From the NCBI GenBank assembly GCA_902384455.1, contig CABMCB010000018.1, positions 1 through 64,000 on the forward strand: a stretch of 64,000 bases of DNA, written 5' to 3'. Each line of letters opens with the position of its first letter. Positions within the stretch are counted from its first letter, which is position 1. Shown one piece after another: positions 18,919 to 27,128 of this stretch. This DNA is from an uncultured archaeon (GTDB lineage Archaea > Altiarchaeota > Altiarchaeia > IMC4 > SCGC-AAA252-I15). Under the pieces are notes generated by a model. The model searched no databases and had not been told where the DNA came from. It saw only the letters and a program-made list of their open reading frames with translations. A program made the translations under genes and the position numbers.

Positions 18919-19953
18919 TTAAATGAGCAGCCAGCTGCTTTGAGGCACGCTTAAACCGTATGCGGCGTTTACCGCCGCTGCGCGAATGTTTTCCACTTCC
19001 ACTTCCTTGAAGTGCAGGTAGCCGGCCAGCCGCCCCAACCCGAACTGGTTTTCCGAATACGCTTTCCTGTATTCGCCGTGTATTAGGCGGCGAAGCCCTG
19101 CTTCCAGTTGAGTAAGAGGACCTCCCGCCTCAGGCATAAGCCCCGTCAAGCGCCTGCCCAGGTGAGTGTCTTTGAATGCCGCAACCCATTCTCCTTCGTC
19201 TGTTATGCCGCTTTTGAACAAATGCTGGGGCACGTTCACATAGGCGGGTATTACCACCGCATCAAGAGAGTAACCAAGACGCAGCGCCCTAATGTAGTTT
19301 AAGACGTTTGTCTTGTCTATCTCAAGGCCGGTGAGATTTCGCGCCGTTTTACCGTCTGAACCCGAAAGATTCGCAGCCTCCTTCCACAGGAGACTGTAGT
19401 ACAGCCGGTCCAAGGGAAGCGTCGTAGGAGGCATACCGTTCCTGTTTGCGCGGCTTCTGACCGACTCCTCCATAGCTCCGTAATAGATAGTTCCGTCAAG
19501 CGCTTTGGCGGCCTCCTCGATTGTTTTCGCTTCGTTTAATGCCGTGATTCGGCCGGAAATTTTTTCGGTTAGAGCGGCTTTAGGCCATCTTGGCTGGGGC
19601 GTGCGGCCTTGGTGTATCGCCACGAAGGCGTCCTTTAGGTATTCCACTTCTATGCGGCGGCTTCTTGCGGTGAAGTAGGGTTTTACTTTGTCGGGGGCTA
19701 TGTCTTCTACGAAGCGGGCGGCTGCAGCAAGGTCTTCTATGAATGCGGCTTCCAACGCGTAGGCGTCAGCTTTTGCTGAAGGTATTTTGGTTCTGTACGG
19801 AGTTCCCTCAAGCGCCCGGATGAATTCCGCCATGTTGGATGAGTCCGCAAGCGCCTTTTGCGATTGGGCGGATAGAATCTGGCTTCTTCGCGCGGAAACG
19901 CGGGTTGAAGCATACGAGTACGTTATTACTTGGTTGGGGGATAAGGCACCCAT
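18919..19953 (-). CDS. atpC: A-type ATP synthase subunit C
   Basis: Funnel-shaped subunit linking the central stalk (D/F) to the K ring. The 344-residue all-helical protein opens with SYASTRVSARRSQILS and contains FIRALEGTPYR. It carries the three-fold repeated helical pattern of the family, with RSRRIEVEYLKDAFVAIHQG and LDRLYYSLLWKEA. It is last in a secF-secD-atpH-atpC unit, one base after atpH. Confidence 0.85.
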   Translation of the reverse strand: MGALSPNQVITYSYASTRVSARRSQILSAQSQKALADSSNMAEFIRALEGTPYRTKIPSAKADAYALEAAFIEDLAAAARFVEDIAPDKVKPYFTARSRRIEVEYLKDAFVAIHQGRTPQPRWPKAALTEKISGRITALNEAKTIEEAAKALDGTIYYGAMEESVRSRANRNGMPPTTLPLDRLYYSLLWKEAANLSGSDGKTARNLTGLEIDKTNVLNYIRALRLGYSLDAVVIPAYVNVPQHLFKSGITDEGEWVAAFKDTHLGRRLTGLMPEAGGPLTQLEAGLRRLIHGEYRKAYSENQFGLGRLAGYLHFKEVEVENIRAAAVNAAYGLSVPQSSWLLI

Positions 19954-19954
19954 T

Positions 19955-20263
19955 TTACCGTATTTTCGCGAGTATGACGCCGACTGCGGCGTCCATATTC
20001 AGGCGGGCTTTTTTTTCCACGCGCTTGGATTCCGCTTCAGCCTCCTTGCGTATGGATTCGGCGTCGGCTTCCGCTTTTTTCTTGGCGGACGCCTCTTTGG
20101 CGTCCCATTCCGCCTTGGCTTTGATTTCCGCCTGGTTTATTGCGGCCGTTTTTCGGCTTTTTGTTTCTTCTGTTTTTCGGCGGGATTTCTCTCGTTGCGC
20201 TTCTATTTGCGCTGTGACTTCAGCCTCCACCTTCTTGAGGTATTCGAGGTCGTTTGAGGTCAT
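19955..20263 (-). CDS. atpH: A-type ATP synthase subunit H (peripheral stalk)
   Basis: 102 residues, almost entirely a charged right-handed-type coiled coil (EAEVTAQIEAQREKSRRKTEE...AEADAESIRKEAEAESKRVEKKA). This fits the long helical partner of subunit E. It starts directly at the stop of secD and is followed by atpC after one base. Position next to atpC supports the call; as a low-complexity helix the sequence alone would be ambiguous. Confidence 0.75.
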   Translation of the reverse strand: MTSNDLEYLKKVEAEVTAQIEAQREKSRRKTEETKSRKTAAINQAEIKAKAEWDAKEASAKKKAEADAESIRKEAEAESKRVEKKARLNMDAAVGVILAKIR

Positions 20264-21862
20264 TTACCTGTTTTTGACGAGTATTTCTATTGTTTTGGCG
20301 TAGGCGGGCCGTGTTATGAAGACGCCTAGTAGTACGCCGAGTGTTGTGGTGAATGCGAATCCTTTGAGCATTCCTGCGCCTATTGAGAGAAGCGGGAGCA
20401 TTGCGGATATCATTGTGGCGGCTGACACCATGATGATGAATATTGCGCGTCTTATGCGTTCGCCGACGTTGATTATTTTCTCGTGCATCTTCCCTTTCTT
20501 GAGGGTTTCGTCGGTTATGACTATTTGGTTGTCGACTCCTGTTCCTACTGCGGCGATTATTCCGGCTATTGCGGGCAGGTCGAGGTTCCAGTTTATGATG
20601 GCTGCGGCTCCTAGTATTATTATTATTTCGCAGAATCCGGCTATCATTATGGGTATGACTATTACCGGCTGGCGGTAGCGTATCAGAAGTACCAGTCCGA
20701 CTGTTATGAATCCGATTATGGCCGTGAAGAAGCTGTATCTTAGGAACTTGTATCCCAGTGTTGGGGGCGTTGTGGTGCGGGATTCTATCGCCAGTTTTGC
20801 GGGTAGGTTTCCGCTTGTCAGAAGCACCTGGTTCTTCTGTACTTCGGCGCGGGCGGCCTCTATTGTGGTGGCGCCGCCTGTGATTTGGGCGTTGTAGACG
20901 CATTCGCCTTTGGTGTCGAAGTTTAGGCGGGGGCTGCTTTGGAGTCCCGTCAAATCCTGAATCCACTCTTCATACGTCTTGTTTCCTTGCGTCTTGCGCT
21001 CCACAACGAACCCTGAGTCGGCAACGTAGTTTCTGATTGACTCCGGAAGGTGGTCTTCGTCGTCGCCCATTATGACCCGGTAGAAGCCAGCTTTCTTAAG
21101 CTCCAAAAGCTGCTTCAGAGTCGCGTTTATGTCGCCGTCGTAAGCTACTACCGGAATGGCGCTGCGGTTCTCTAAGACGTCTAAGGCAGTGCCTCCGTAG
21201 TATATGTCGCTTTGGGTTCCTACGCTGCTTATGTTTCCTAGAATGAGGTACGTGCCCGAACTGAAAAGTATGGTTGTGTTGACTGGGCGGTCAATGTATA
21301 TGTCCACTGGCCGGCCGAACTTGCCTGAACCGACTTCTCCGAATCTGCATGCGCCCTCTTTGGTGTGTATGACGGATACGGCCCACTCGTAGCCGGATGT
21401 GGTGCGGCCTATCTGTGTTCCCGTGGGCTTGAGGTCGACTGTTATTTCGTCTCCGAGCACCGCCAGTTGTCCGTCTATGCGTTCTTCGAATCGGGCTTGG
21501 CGGCGCAGTATGTCTTCTATTTGGCCTAGTTGTCCGGGGCTTAGGCCGGCTACTTGGACGATTATGTATTGGTCTCCCCAGGGTCTAACTGGTATGTCTT
21601 TGAGTCCGAAGCTGTTTAGCCGGCTTTCAAGTATTCCTTTCTCCACCGCCATTGTGCTTGCGTCCAGCTGGTTTTCCAGGCGCAGCTGCAGCTGAGTTCC
21701 TCCGACGAAGTCGAGGCCGTAGTCGAGGCCGTTTCCGAATCCTATTGGTTGGTCGGGGTTTAGGCGGGGTATGTTTGAGGCCAGCAGTAGTGAGAGTAGT
21801 GTTATGATGAGTGCGAATCGTACCTGTAGGCTTTTGAGGACTATGTTTACGGGTAGTTTCAT
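20264..21862 (-). CDS. secD: Protein-export membrane protein SecD
   Basis: Membrane partner of SecYEG that uses the ion gradient to pull exported chains outward. The 532 residues have one N-terminal membrane segment, a large external domain (including GLDYGLDFVGGTQLQLRLE, the D1 motif, about 45-60) and a C-terminal block of five segments with AIIAAVGTGVDNQIVITDE. No SecA is expected in archaea. The last bases touch the start of atpH, giving a mixed export and ATP synthase operon. Starts in an ATGA overlap with secF. Confidence 0.95.
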   Translation of the reverse strand: MKLPVNIVLKSLQVRFALIITLLSLLLASNIPRLNPDQPIGFGNGLDYGLDFVGGTQLQLRLENQLDASTMAVEKGILESRLNSFGLKDIPVRPWGDQYIIVQVAGLSPGQLGQIEDILRRQARFEERIDGQLAVLGDEITVDLKPTGTQIGRTTSGYEWAVSVIHTKEGACRFGEVGSGKFGRPVDIYIDRPVNTTILFSSGTYLILGNISSVGTQSDIYYGGTALDVLENRSAIPVVAYDGDINATLKQLLELKKAGFYRVIMGDDEDHLPESIRNYVADSGFVVERKTQGNKTYEEWIQDLTGLQSSPRLNFDTKGECVYNAQITGGATTIEAARAEVQKNQVLLTSGNLPAKLAIESRTTTPPTLGYKFLRYSFFTAIIGFITVGLVLLIRYRQPVIVIPIMIAGFCEIIIILGAAAIINWNLDLPAIAGIIAAVGTGVDNQIVITDETLKKGKMHEKIINVGERIRRAIFIIMVSAATMISAMLPLLSIGAGMLKGFAFTTTLGVLLGVFITRPAYAKTIEILVKNR

Positions 21863-22968
21863 TTTTTCTTATGGGTTTTTCTTTCCAGGAAGTACCATCT
21901 GAGTAGTCCTGTGTTTGTGAACCATGTGCATATTATGTCGCCGAACAGGCCGAATATTAGGACGCTGCTTATGCTTTTTAGGGTGGCTATTTGGGTGAGC
22001 GTTGATGAGACTATGTAGACGACGACCATTACTACGATGGTGCATGTGGTCATTGTTAGTCCTGTGACTACTGCGTCGTCCATTATTTCCATTATTTCTC
22101 CGCCTTTGCGTTTGACTACGCGGGTGGTGAGCATTATGTCTGTGTCCACGCTGTATCCGATTATCATGAGTAAGGCGGCTAAGCTTGATGGTTCGAGGGG
22201 TATGTGGAATATGCTCATTGCGCCAAGCGATATGGCCGCGTCGGATACTGCGGATTGCATTACTGCTATGCTTGGGATTATTTCGCGGAAGGCGATGAAC
22301 ACGACGATTCCCATGAGGATGAATGATATTATGAGGGCCTTTATTCCTTGGTCGCGGAACGTCTGTCCGAGTGTTGCGCCTACTGTGCGGAGGTTGAAGT
22401 TTTTGTATTTGACTGTTACGGGTATGTCTGAGTTGTAGTAGAAGTCTAGGGCGCTCTTTAGTTCGTCCCGGTTTATGTCTATGGCCGTTACCGTCATGTT
22501 GGGTTGCGCGTATGAGACGTCGACTTTCGCCTTAAGTCGCGTGTTTAGTTTGTCGGTTAGGTCTCCGGATGGTTCGTGGGGTACTGTGGCGACGGCCGAG
22601 TCGAATTCCTGAAGGTCCCCCAGTATCGGCTGAAGCAGTCCCACGACTTCGGTGTCGTTGACTGTGGATGTGGTGATTATAGTCAGCTTGTTTTTCCCGG
22701 AGTCTACGTCGAAGCCCTCGTATACTTTTAGTTCAGAGAGGCCTGCGTTGGTGAAAGAGGACTCTATGCTTTTGAGCCCCGCGTCCCCCAGCGGCTTGTC
22801 CGTGAGAATTTCCATCAGCATTCCGCCCTTGAAGTCTATGCCGAAGTCTAATCCGTGAAACGCAACAATCAGTATTGACAGTATGGTGAAGATCGGCGGG
22901 ATGGCAGTCAGCAGCTTGTAGGGGACAACTTTCGTCAAACGCGTGTATAGCCCCTCAGACGAAGACAT
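21859..22968 (-). CDS. secF: Protein-export membrane protein SecF
   Basis: 369 residues with a first membrane segment, an external domain opening with HGLDFGIDFKGGMLMEI, and a C-terminal five-segment block containing LMIIGYSVDTDIMLTTRV. These are the SecF counterparts of the SecD motifs. It is first in the minus-strand unit secF-secD-atpH-atpC. Its ATG lies about 26 nt from a palindromic TTTTAAAA that could also serve coaD on the other strand. Confidence 0.95.
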   Translation of the reverse strand: MSSSEGLYTRLTKVVPYKLLTAIPPIFTILSILIVAFHGLDFGIDFKGGMLMEILTDKPLGDAGLKSIESSFTNAGLSELKVYEGFDVDSGKNKLTIITTSTVNDTEVVGLLQPILGDLQEFDSAVATVPHEPSGDLTDKLNTRLKAKVDVSYAQPNMTVTAIDINRDELKSALDFYYNSDIPVTVKYKNFNLRTVGATLGQTFRDQGIKALIISFILMGIVVFIAFREIIPSIAVMQSAVSDAAISLGAMSIFHIPLEPSSLAALLMIIGYSVDTDIMLTTRVVKRKGGEIMEIMDDAVVTGLTMTTCTIVVMVVVYIVSSTLTQIATLKSISSVLIFGLFGDIICTWFTNTGLLRWYFLERKTHKKK

Positions 22969-22989
22969 AGGTAATACTTAAGGGCAACG

Positions 22990-22997
22990 TTTTAAAA
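22990..22997. promoter_or_regulatory. Shared TATA-like palindrome between secF and coaD
   Basis: TTTTAAAA is centred about 26 nt from the secF ATG (22968, minus) and about 28 nt from the internal coaD ATG (23022, plus). Both distances match archaeal TATA-to-leaderless-start spacing. One symmetric box may fire in both directions. Confidence 0.5.
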
Positions 22998-23021
22998 ATG
23001 GTTAATACAGGGGTTTTATCC

Positions 23022-23471
23022 ATGCTAAAGAAGGTAATTGTAGGCGGAACATTCGACGGCCTCCACGCAGGCCACCAGCGCATACTTACGGTTGCGGCCG
23101 AAGTGGGTGAATCTGTTATCGTGGGGCTTACGTCTGATGAATTCGCGGGGCGTTTCAGAACCAGATCTCCGTTGCCTTATGCGAAGCGGAAGGCGGCTTT
23201 GGAGAAGTTTCTTGGCAGGTTTAAGAAGCCTCATGAGGTGGTCAAGATTCAGGACAGTTATGGTTTCGCCACTTTGATGGAGGATTTGGAGGCTATTGTG
23301 GTCAGCGAGGAGACTCTTCTTAGGGCTGAGGAAATCAACCACATCCGCTTCAAGAAGGGTCTGCCTAAGCTTGTCATAGTGGTCATTCCTCTTGTTGTCA
23401 CAGGAAACGGCGAGCCAATATCCACGGAGCGCATCAAAAAGGCGGCGGGACGCGGGAAGAAGAGCAGATGA
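23022..23471 (+). CDS. coaD: Phosphopantetheine adenylyltransferase (archaeal type)
   Basis: Transfers AMP from ATP to 4'-phosphopantetheine, the penultimate step to coenzyme A. It has the nucleotidyltransferase motif GGTFDGLHAGHQRIL, with the HxGH-type signature near the start, and the ISTERIKK segment near the end. The start was chosen at MLKKVIVGG (149 residues) from the TATA spacing and family core; ATG 22998 would add eight residues. The stop overlaps the start of coaB by four bases. Confidence 0.9.
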   Translation: MLKKVIVGGTFDGLHAGHQRILTVAAEVGESVIVGLTSDEFAGRFRTRSPLPYAKRKAALEKFLGRFKKPHEVVKIQDSYGFATLMEDLEAIVVSEETLLRAEEINHIRFKKGLPKLVIVVIPLVVTGNGEPISTERIKKAAGRGKKSR

Positions 23472-24109
23472 AAGTTGTCGTTTCTGCGGGCCCCACCCGG
23501 GAGTATTTGGATGACGTGAGGTTTTTGAGTAACGGGAGCAGCGGCAAAATGGGTTATGCGATGGCTGCGGAAGCCGCCAAACGCGGGTTTGATGTTGTGG
23601 TTGTTTCAGGCCCTGTTTCTGTTAAGCCTCCCGCAGATGTTCGCGTCGTATCAGTGTCTTCCGCCGAGCAGATGCATAAGGCTGTGATGAAGGAGGTTAA
23701 AGACGCTGATTATTTCATTTCTGCGGCCGCTGTTTCAGATTTTATGCCGGCGGTTAGGGTTGGTGGGAAGAGGAGTAGCGACGGCGTTTGGACTCTTCGT
23801 CTTGTTCCCACAGTCAAGATTGTTTCGGAGGTTGTTAAGCGTTTTCCTCGCGTTAAAGTTGTGGGCTTTAAGGCGGAGCATGGAGTTTCACAGAAGGAAT
23901 TGTTAAGCAGGGCCGGGCGGAGGTTGAGGGAGTATGGGTTGCCGTGGATTGTTGCCAACGACGTTTCAGTTAGCCCTTTTGGAGGAGACTTTACCAAGGT
24001 TTGGGTTTTGGGGGCTGACGGGTCTGTTACTTCCTTTTGCGGAAGGAAACGGGCGGTTGCGTCTCGGGTTTGGGGGGTTCTTCTTTCGGGGGCTCCTCGG
24101 CGGAGATAG
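23468..24109 (+). CDS. coaB: Phosphopantothenate--cysteine ligase (CoaB domain only)
   Basis: Couples cysteine to 4'-phosphopantothenate in coenzyme A synthesis. The 213-residue protein opens with VVVSAGPTREYLDDVRFLSN and GSSGKMGYAMAAEA, the CoaB signature. AAAVSDFMP and VPTVKIV follow; the latter matches the LxxTPKI region of CoaBC. There is no CoaC decarboxylase domain, which must be encoded elsewhere. It is in an operon with coaD. Its last 83 bases overlap tail-to-tail with the next gene on the opposite strand. Confidence 0.88.
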   Translation: MKVVVSAGPTREYLDDVRFLSNGSSGKMGYAMAAEAAKRGFDVVVVSGPVSVKPPADVRVVSVSSAEQMHKAVMKEVKDADYFISAAAVSDFMPAVRVGGKRSSDGVWTLRLVPTVKIVSEVVKRFPRVKVVGFKAEHGVSQKELLSRAGRRLREYGLPWIVANDVSVSPFGGDFTKVWVLGADGSVTSFCGRKRAVASRVWGVLLSGAPRRR

Positions 24110-25967
24110 ATTCTGTTTCGCTTAGCATCTGAGTGAGCGTTTTGACGCCCAAACCGAACTGCTCCTGGTTCAGCATGAGGATTAGAAGTATGCAAAATCC
24201 TACCGCGAAGTTTATGTACTTGTTGTGTTCCCCCAGCACAATCTGGCTTACGCTCGCCTGCGGATGAAGCATCACCAAAAACGAAGTCAAAAACAGCAGA
24301 AGACCCATGAGGAAGAGCATGTTTTGCCTAAGATTCTTGCGCGGATGGTATATGAGGATTATAACTCCGACCGAAACAAGGATGAGGTAAAGGTAGGCGA
24401 CGTTGGACGTAATCGTGTATCGCCCCACTGAAGCAAGAAGAGTCAGAAACATGACTAACGCCCCGAAGTGGCTTTTGTTGTTAATGATAATTTCAACCAT
24501 CTTGCGGGGCAAACGAATCAAGTGAACAAACAAGTCGACAACACCAGCAAACCTCATCTTCTCCCGATAATTGCGGTAAATCAAAACAACCGCCGAAAGC
24601 AAAACGCTCGCCACAAGAAAATTAAGCGGCGTATTGTTGGGGTCCCGATAGAAACCCATGAAAAGGCTAATTGACTCAGCCAAAAGAATGAAGAACAAAG
24701 CATCAACCTTATTCCTCCAAAACGAAACGAAAAAAGCCTGAAACACATTAGAAGGCAACTTAGCGCTCTTAATAGGAGCCTGCTTCTGGGACTTCTCCAC
24801 GATTTTACGCTCCAAATCAAGAATCCGCCTGCGGCCAGCAGAATTAATCCGGTACACAGCCGAATCCATCCCCTTGTCTTCAATCGTAATCCAATTGTTC
24901 GCCTCAAGGCTTATGGCCCAACTGTCTATCGTTTCAGGTTCGACAGAAAGCAGCCGAGACGCACCTTTCCGGTCTATGACGTTCAGGTTAAGAAGAAGCG
25001 CCAAAAGCTCGTTTCCTGCGATTTTACTGCTTAACACGGCAGTCACCGTCTGCTCTCCCTGCTCAGAGGGCCCCTCAACTTTTTCCCCCTTCTTCTTAAC
25101 AACTTCATGAAGCCCCTCTTTGACTTCTTTAGCTGCCGCCTTAGAAGGCGCTAACGATGCGGCAGAATCAGCCGCCTTGGACGCGGCAGTAATGGGAGCT
25201 TCCACCGCAGCCTTAATCTCCTTATGCTCTGCCGCAGTAGTTTTGCCGCCACCTTCTTCTTTGACCTGCGCCGCATGCTTTTTCTGGGGCGCACTTTTGG
25301 GCTTTGCGCCAAATACGCCCTTAATGCGCGCAAGAAGCGAGGGCCGCACTTTCTTTTCTGCCATGCCCGCAGGAAGGAGCTTTTCTTTTGAGCCTTCAAT
25401 CAGCAGTTCTTTTGGGGCTGAAATAAAGACTTTCTTTTCATTTACGGCCGCCTTTTTTGGTTTCTGCGCGGCTTCTTCTGCTGCGGCTTTTTCTTTTTTT
25501 GACTCTTTTTTTTGCGTGAGGTCTATGGGGGTTTCTACTGCTTCCGTTGGGAAATCCCTGAAGTGATTTGCCGGCTTTTTCTGCAGTCCCGAGAAAAGGT
25601 GGCTTATTCTTGTGGAGAATGACGCGCTTGATGGCTTGGCTTTGGGGGCGGGCGGCATTTGTTGCTCGGCCTTTTTTTCTTCTTCTTCTTTTGCCTCTTT
25701 TTTCTTCGGCTTTTCCTCGGCGGGCTTTTTGTTTTTTTCCGGCGGCTTCTCTTTCTTTGATTCTGGTTTTTGCGCCGTAAGAAGCGGGGTTTCAAGCGCT
25801 TCTTCGGGGAAGTCTCTGTAGCCGGCGGGTTTTTTGCCAAACTGGGGGATTATGTTTCTAAGACGCGCAGATATGGGCGCAGAGGGCCTCTTTGGCTTGG
25901 TTGCTTTAGAAGATGGTTCCGCCTGTTTTTTGGCGTCCTTTTTTTCGGCGCCCTCTCCCGCAGCCAT
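24027..25967 (-). CDS. Repeat-rich membrane protein with internal winged helix
   Basis: 646 residues, not a family I recognise. The N-terminal 300 residues are Lys/Ala/Glu-rich and disordered. They hold two copies of a motif (KKPAGYRDFPEEALETP and KKPANHFRDFPTEAVETP), each followed by QK(P/K)ESKKEK, and a third weaker basic stretch. Residues about 325-390 resemble a winged helix (DRKGASRLLSVEPETIDSWA). About six hydrophobic membrane segments fill 420-620, and the tail is Glu/Pro-rich. It could be a membrane-bound DNA-binding or scaffold protein. The 3' end overlaps coaB by 83 bases. Confidence 0.7.
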   Translation of the reverse strand: MAAGEGAEKKDAKKQAEPSSKATKPKRPSAPISARLRNIIPQFGKKPAGYRDFPEEALETPLLTAQKPESKKEKPPEKNKKPAEEKPKKKEAKEEEEKKAEQQMPPAPKAKPSSASFSTRISHLFSGLQKKPANHFRDFPTEAVETPIDLTQKKESKKEKAAAEEAAQKPKKAAVNEKKVFISAPKELLIEGSKEKLLPAGMAEKKVRPSLLARIKGVFGAKPKSAPQKKHAAQVKEEGGGKTTAAEHKEIKAAVEAPITAASKAADSAASLAPSKAAAKEVKEGLHEVVKKKGEKVEGPSEQGEQTVTAVLSSKIAGNELLALLLNLNVIDRKGASRLLSVEPETIDSWAISLEANNWITIEDKGMDSAVYRINSAGRRRILDLERKIVEKSQKQAPIKSAKLPSNVFQAFFVSFWRNKVDALFFILLAESISLFMGFYRDPNNTPLNFLVASVLLSAVVLIYRNYREKMRFAGVVDLFVHLIRLPRKMVEIIINNKSHFGALVMFLTLLASVGRYTITSNVAYLYLILVSVGVIILIYHPRKNLRQNMLFLMGLLLFLTSFLVMLHPQASVSQIVLGEHNKYINFAVGFCILLILMLNQEQFGLGVKTLTQMLSETESISAEEPPKEEPPKPETQPPVSFRKRK

Positions 25968-25986
25968 AAAAGGAATTAGGGGTCGC

Positions 25987-25996
25987 TGAATATAAC
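25987..25996 (-). promoter_or_regulatory. TATA-like element of the repeat-rich membrane protein gene
   Basis: GTTATATTCA on the minus strand is centred about 26 nt before the start at 25967, in the 66-base gap after the Top6A stop. The spacing suggests a leaderless mRNA. Confidence 0.45.
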
Positions 25997-26033
25997 TGAG
26001 GAAAAAGCGACCGTACGCTTCCTGAAGGCCGCC

Positions 26034-27125
26034 TTATGGCAGCAGGTTGCCGCTGTTGATTTTCTCTGGTAGGTATTCTTCGGCTACGAACTCCAAGCTT
26101 TTGCTGGCGAGCGCCTGCTGCTCAATCCTCACGCCTTTGTCCGTCATGAGTTTGAGCTGCTCGCGCCACTCCTTCTTCTGGAACCACGGGTACATCAATA
26201 GCTCGTTTATTCTCTTCTTGTCCAGGTCCTTCAGCTTCTCCGTCACCTTCTCCAGGCCGTAAGTGTCTATGTCCGTCATGGTCATGCCGACGTACCTGGC
26301 TTCGGGGGTTCCAAGCCGGAGGCTTTCGTGGGCTAACGCCATGCTTCCTGCTTTAACGACGCTATAAATGTAGTACCCCCATGGGTCTCCGTCTGTGAAT
26401 ACGATTATGGGGAGCTTCTTTTCCTTGTGGATTCGGTTCACCAGGCGGCGGCATCCGCGGGCGGCCTGACCTTTGGTGGAAATCATGATGCAGTTGTTTT
26501 TAGTGTGGTATTTCTCTTCGACTAGGCGGTCGAACATGGCGGCCGTCTCTATGACTAGCACGTATTCTGCTTTCACGTCCTTGAATTTGTAGTGCTCGAC
26601 TATGCTTGGTATGGCTAGTCCGCTTCTGCCTAGTTTGTTGCAGTCTATGAAGTCTCCGCTGTCTTCTATGACTATGTTTCCTATTATCGTCCCTTTGTCG
26701 TCGGCCTTGAGGTGGAGTTCTTCCCTTAGCACTTCGAGGCTTGTTTCCAGGTCGACGATAAGCGGGTCGCTTTCGCTTTGGTCTTCGAAAGTGTTTTCCT
26801 TTGTGTTGGCGATTGTGTGCTTCAGCTGGTAATACAACTCTCTGATGCTGGCGGTCTTGTCGCGTTCCACAAGCTCCTTCGCCTTGCCGGCGATAATCAT
26901 CGTCTGCATGAACTTTCGGCTGTGAGCGAGGTTCAAGAAGTTTCTGCTGCTCTTCTTGTCGCCCAGACGCAGAAGATTCTCAGTCTTGTCGAAGACTACG
27001 TTGTTTAGGCCGCGCTGCGGCACCTTCATTTTTGGGGCTTTGCCGGCGTGTACGTCTGCTGTTATTTCCTCGCCTAGTCCCTTGAGTTTTGATACGACTT
27101 CCTTCCTTCGTTTTTGCATGTCCAT
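26034..27125 (-). CDS. top6A: DNA topoisomerase VI subunit A
   Basis: Cleaving subunit of the type IIB topoisomerase that relaxes and decatenates DNA with ATP. The 363 residues include the Spo11-type catalytic tyrosine region SIRELYYQ (Tyr98/99). The TOPRIM residues lie in VFTDGDPWGYYIYS, with an earlier VIEDSGDFIDC. It sits directly after top6B (3-base gap), the usual archaeal pair. Confidence 0.96.
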   Translation of the reverse strand: MDMQKRRKEVVSKLKGLGEEITADVHAGKAPKMKVPQRGLNNVVFDKTENLLRLGDKKSSRNFLNLAHSRKFMQTMIIAGKAKELVERDKTASIRELYYQLKHTIANTKENTFEDQSESDPLIVDLETSLEVLREELHLKADDKGTIIGNIVIEDSGDFIDCNKLGRSGLAIPSIVEHYKFKDVKAEYVLVIETAAMFDRLVEEKYHTKNNCIMISTKGQAARGCRRLVNRIHKEKKLPIIVFTDGDPWGYYIYSVVKAGSMALAHESLRLGTPEARYVGMTMTDIDTYGLEKVTEKLKDLDKKRINELLMYPWFQKKEWREQLKLMTDKGVRIEQQALASKSLEFVAEEYLPEKINSGNLLP

Positions 27126-27128
27126 TGT

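Noticed and set aside
20220-20966. Open frame of 248 codons overlapping secD
   Set aside because: Arg/Asn/His-rich shadow translation of the SecD frame; no plausible fold.
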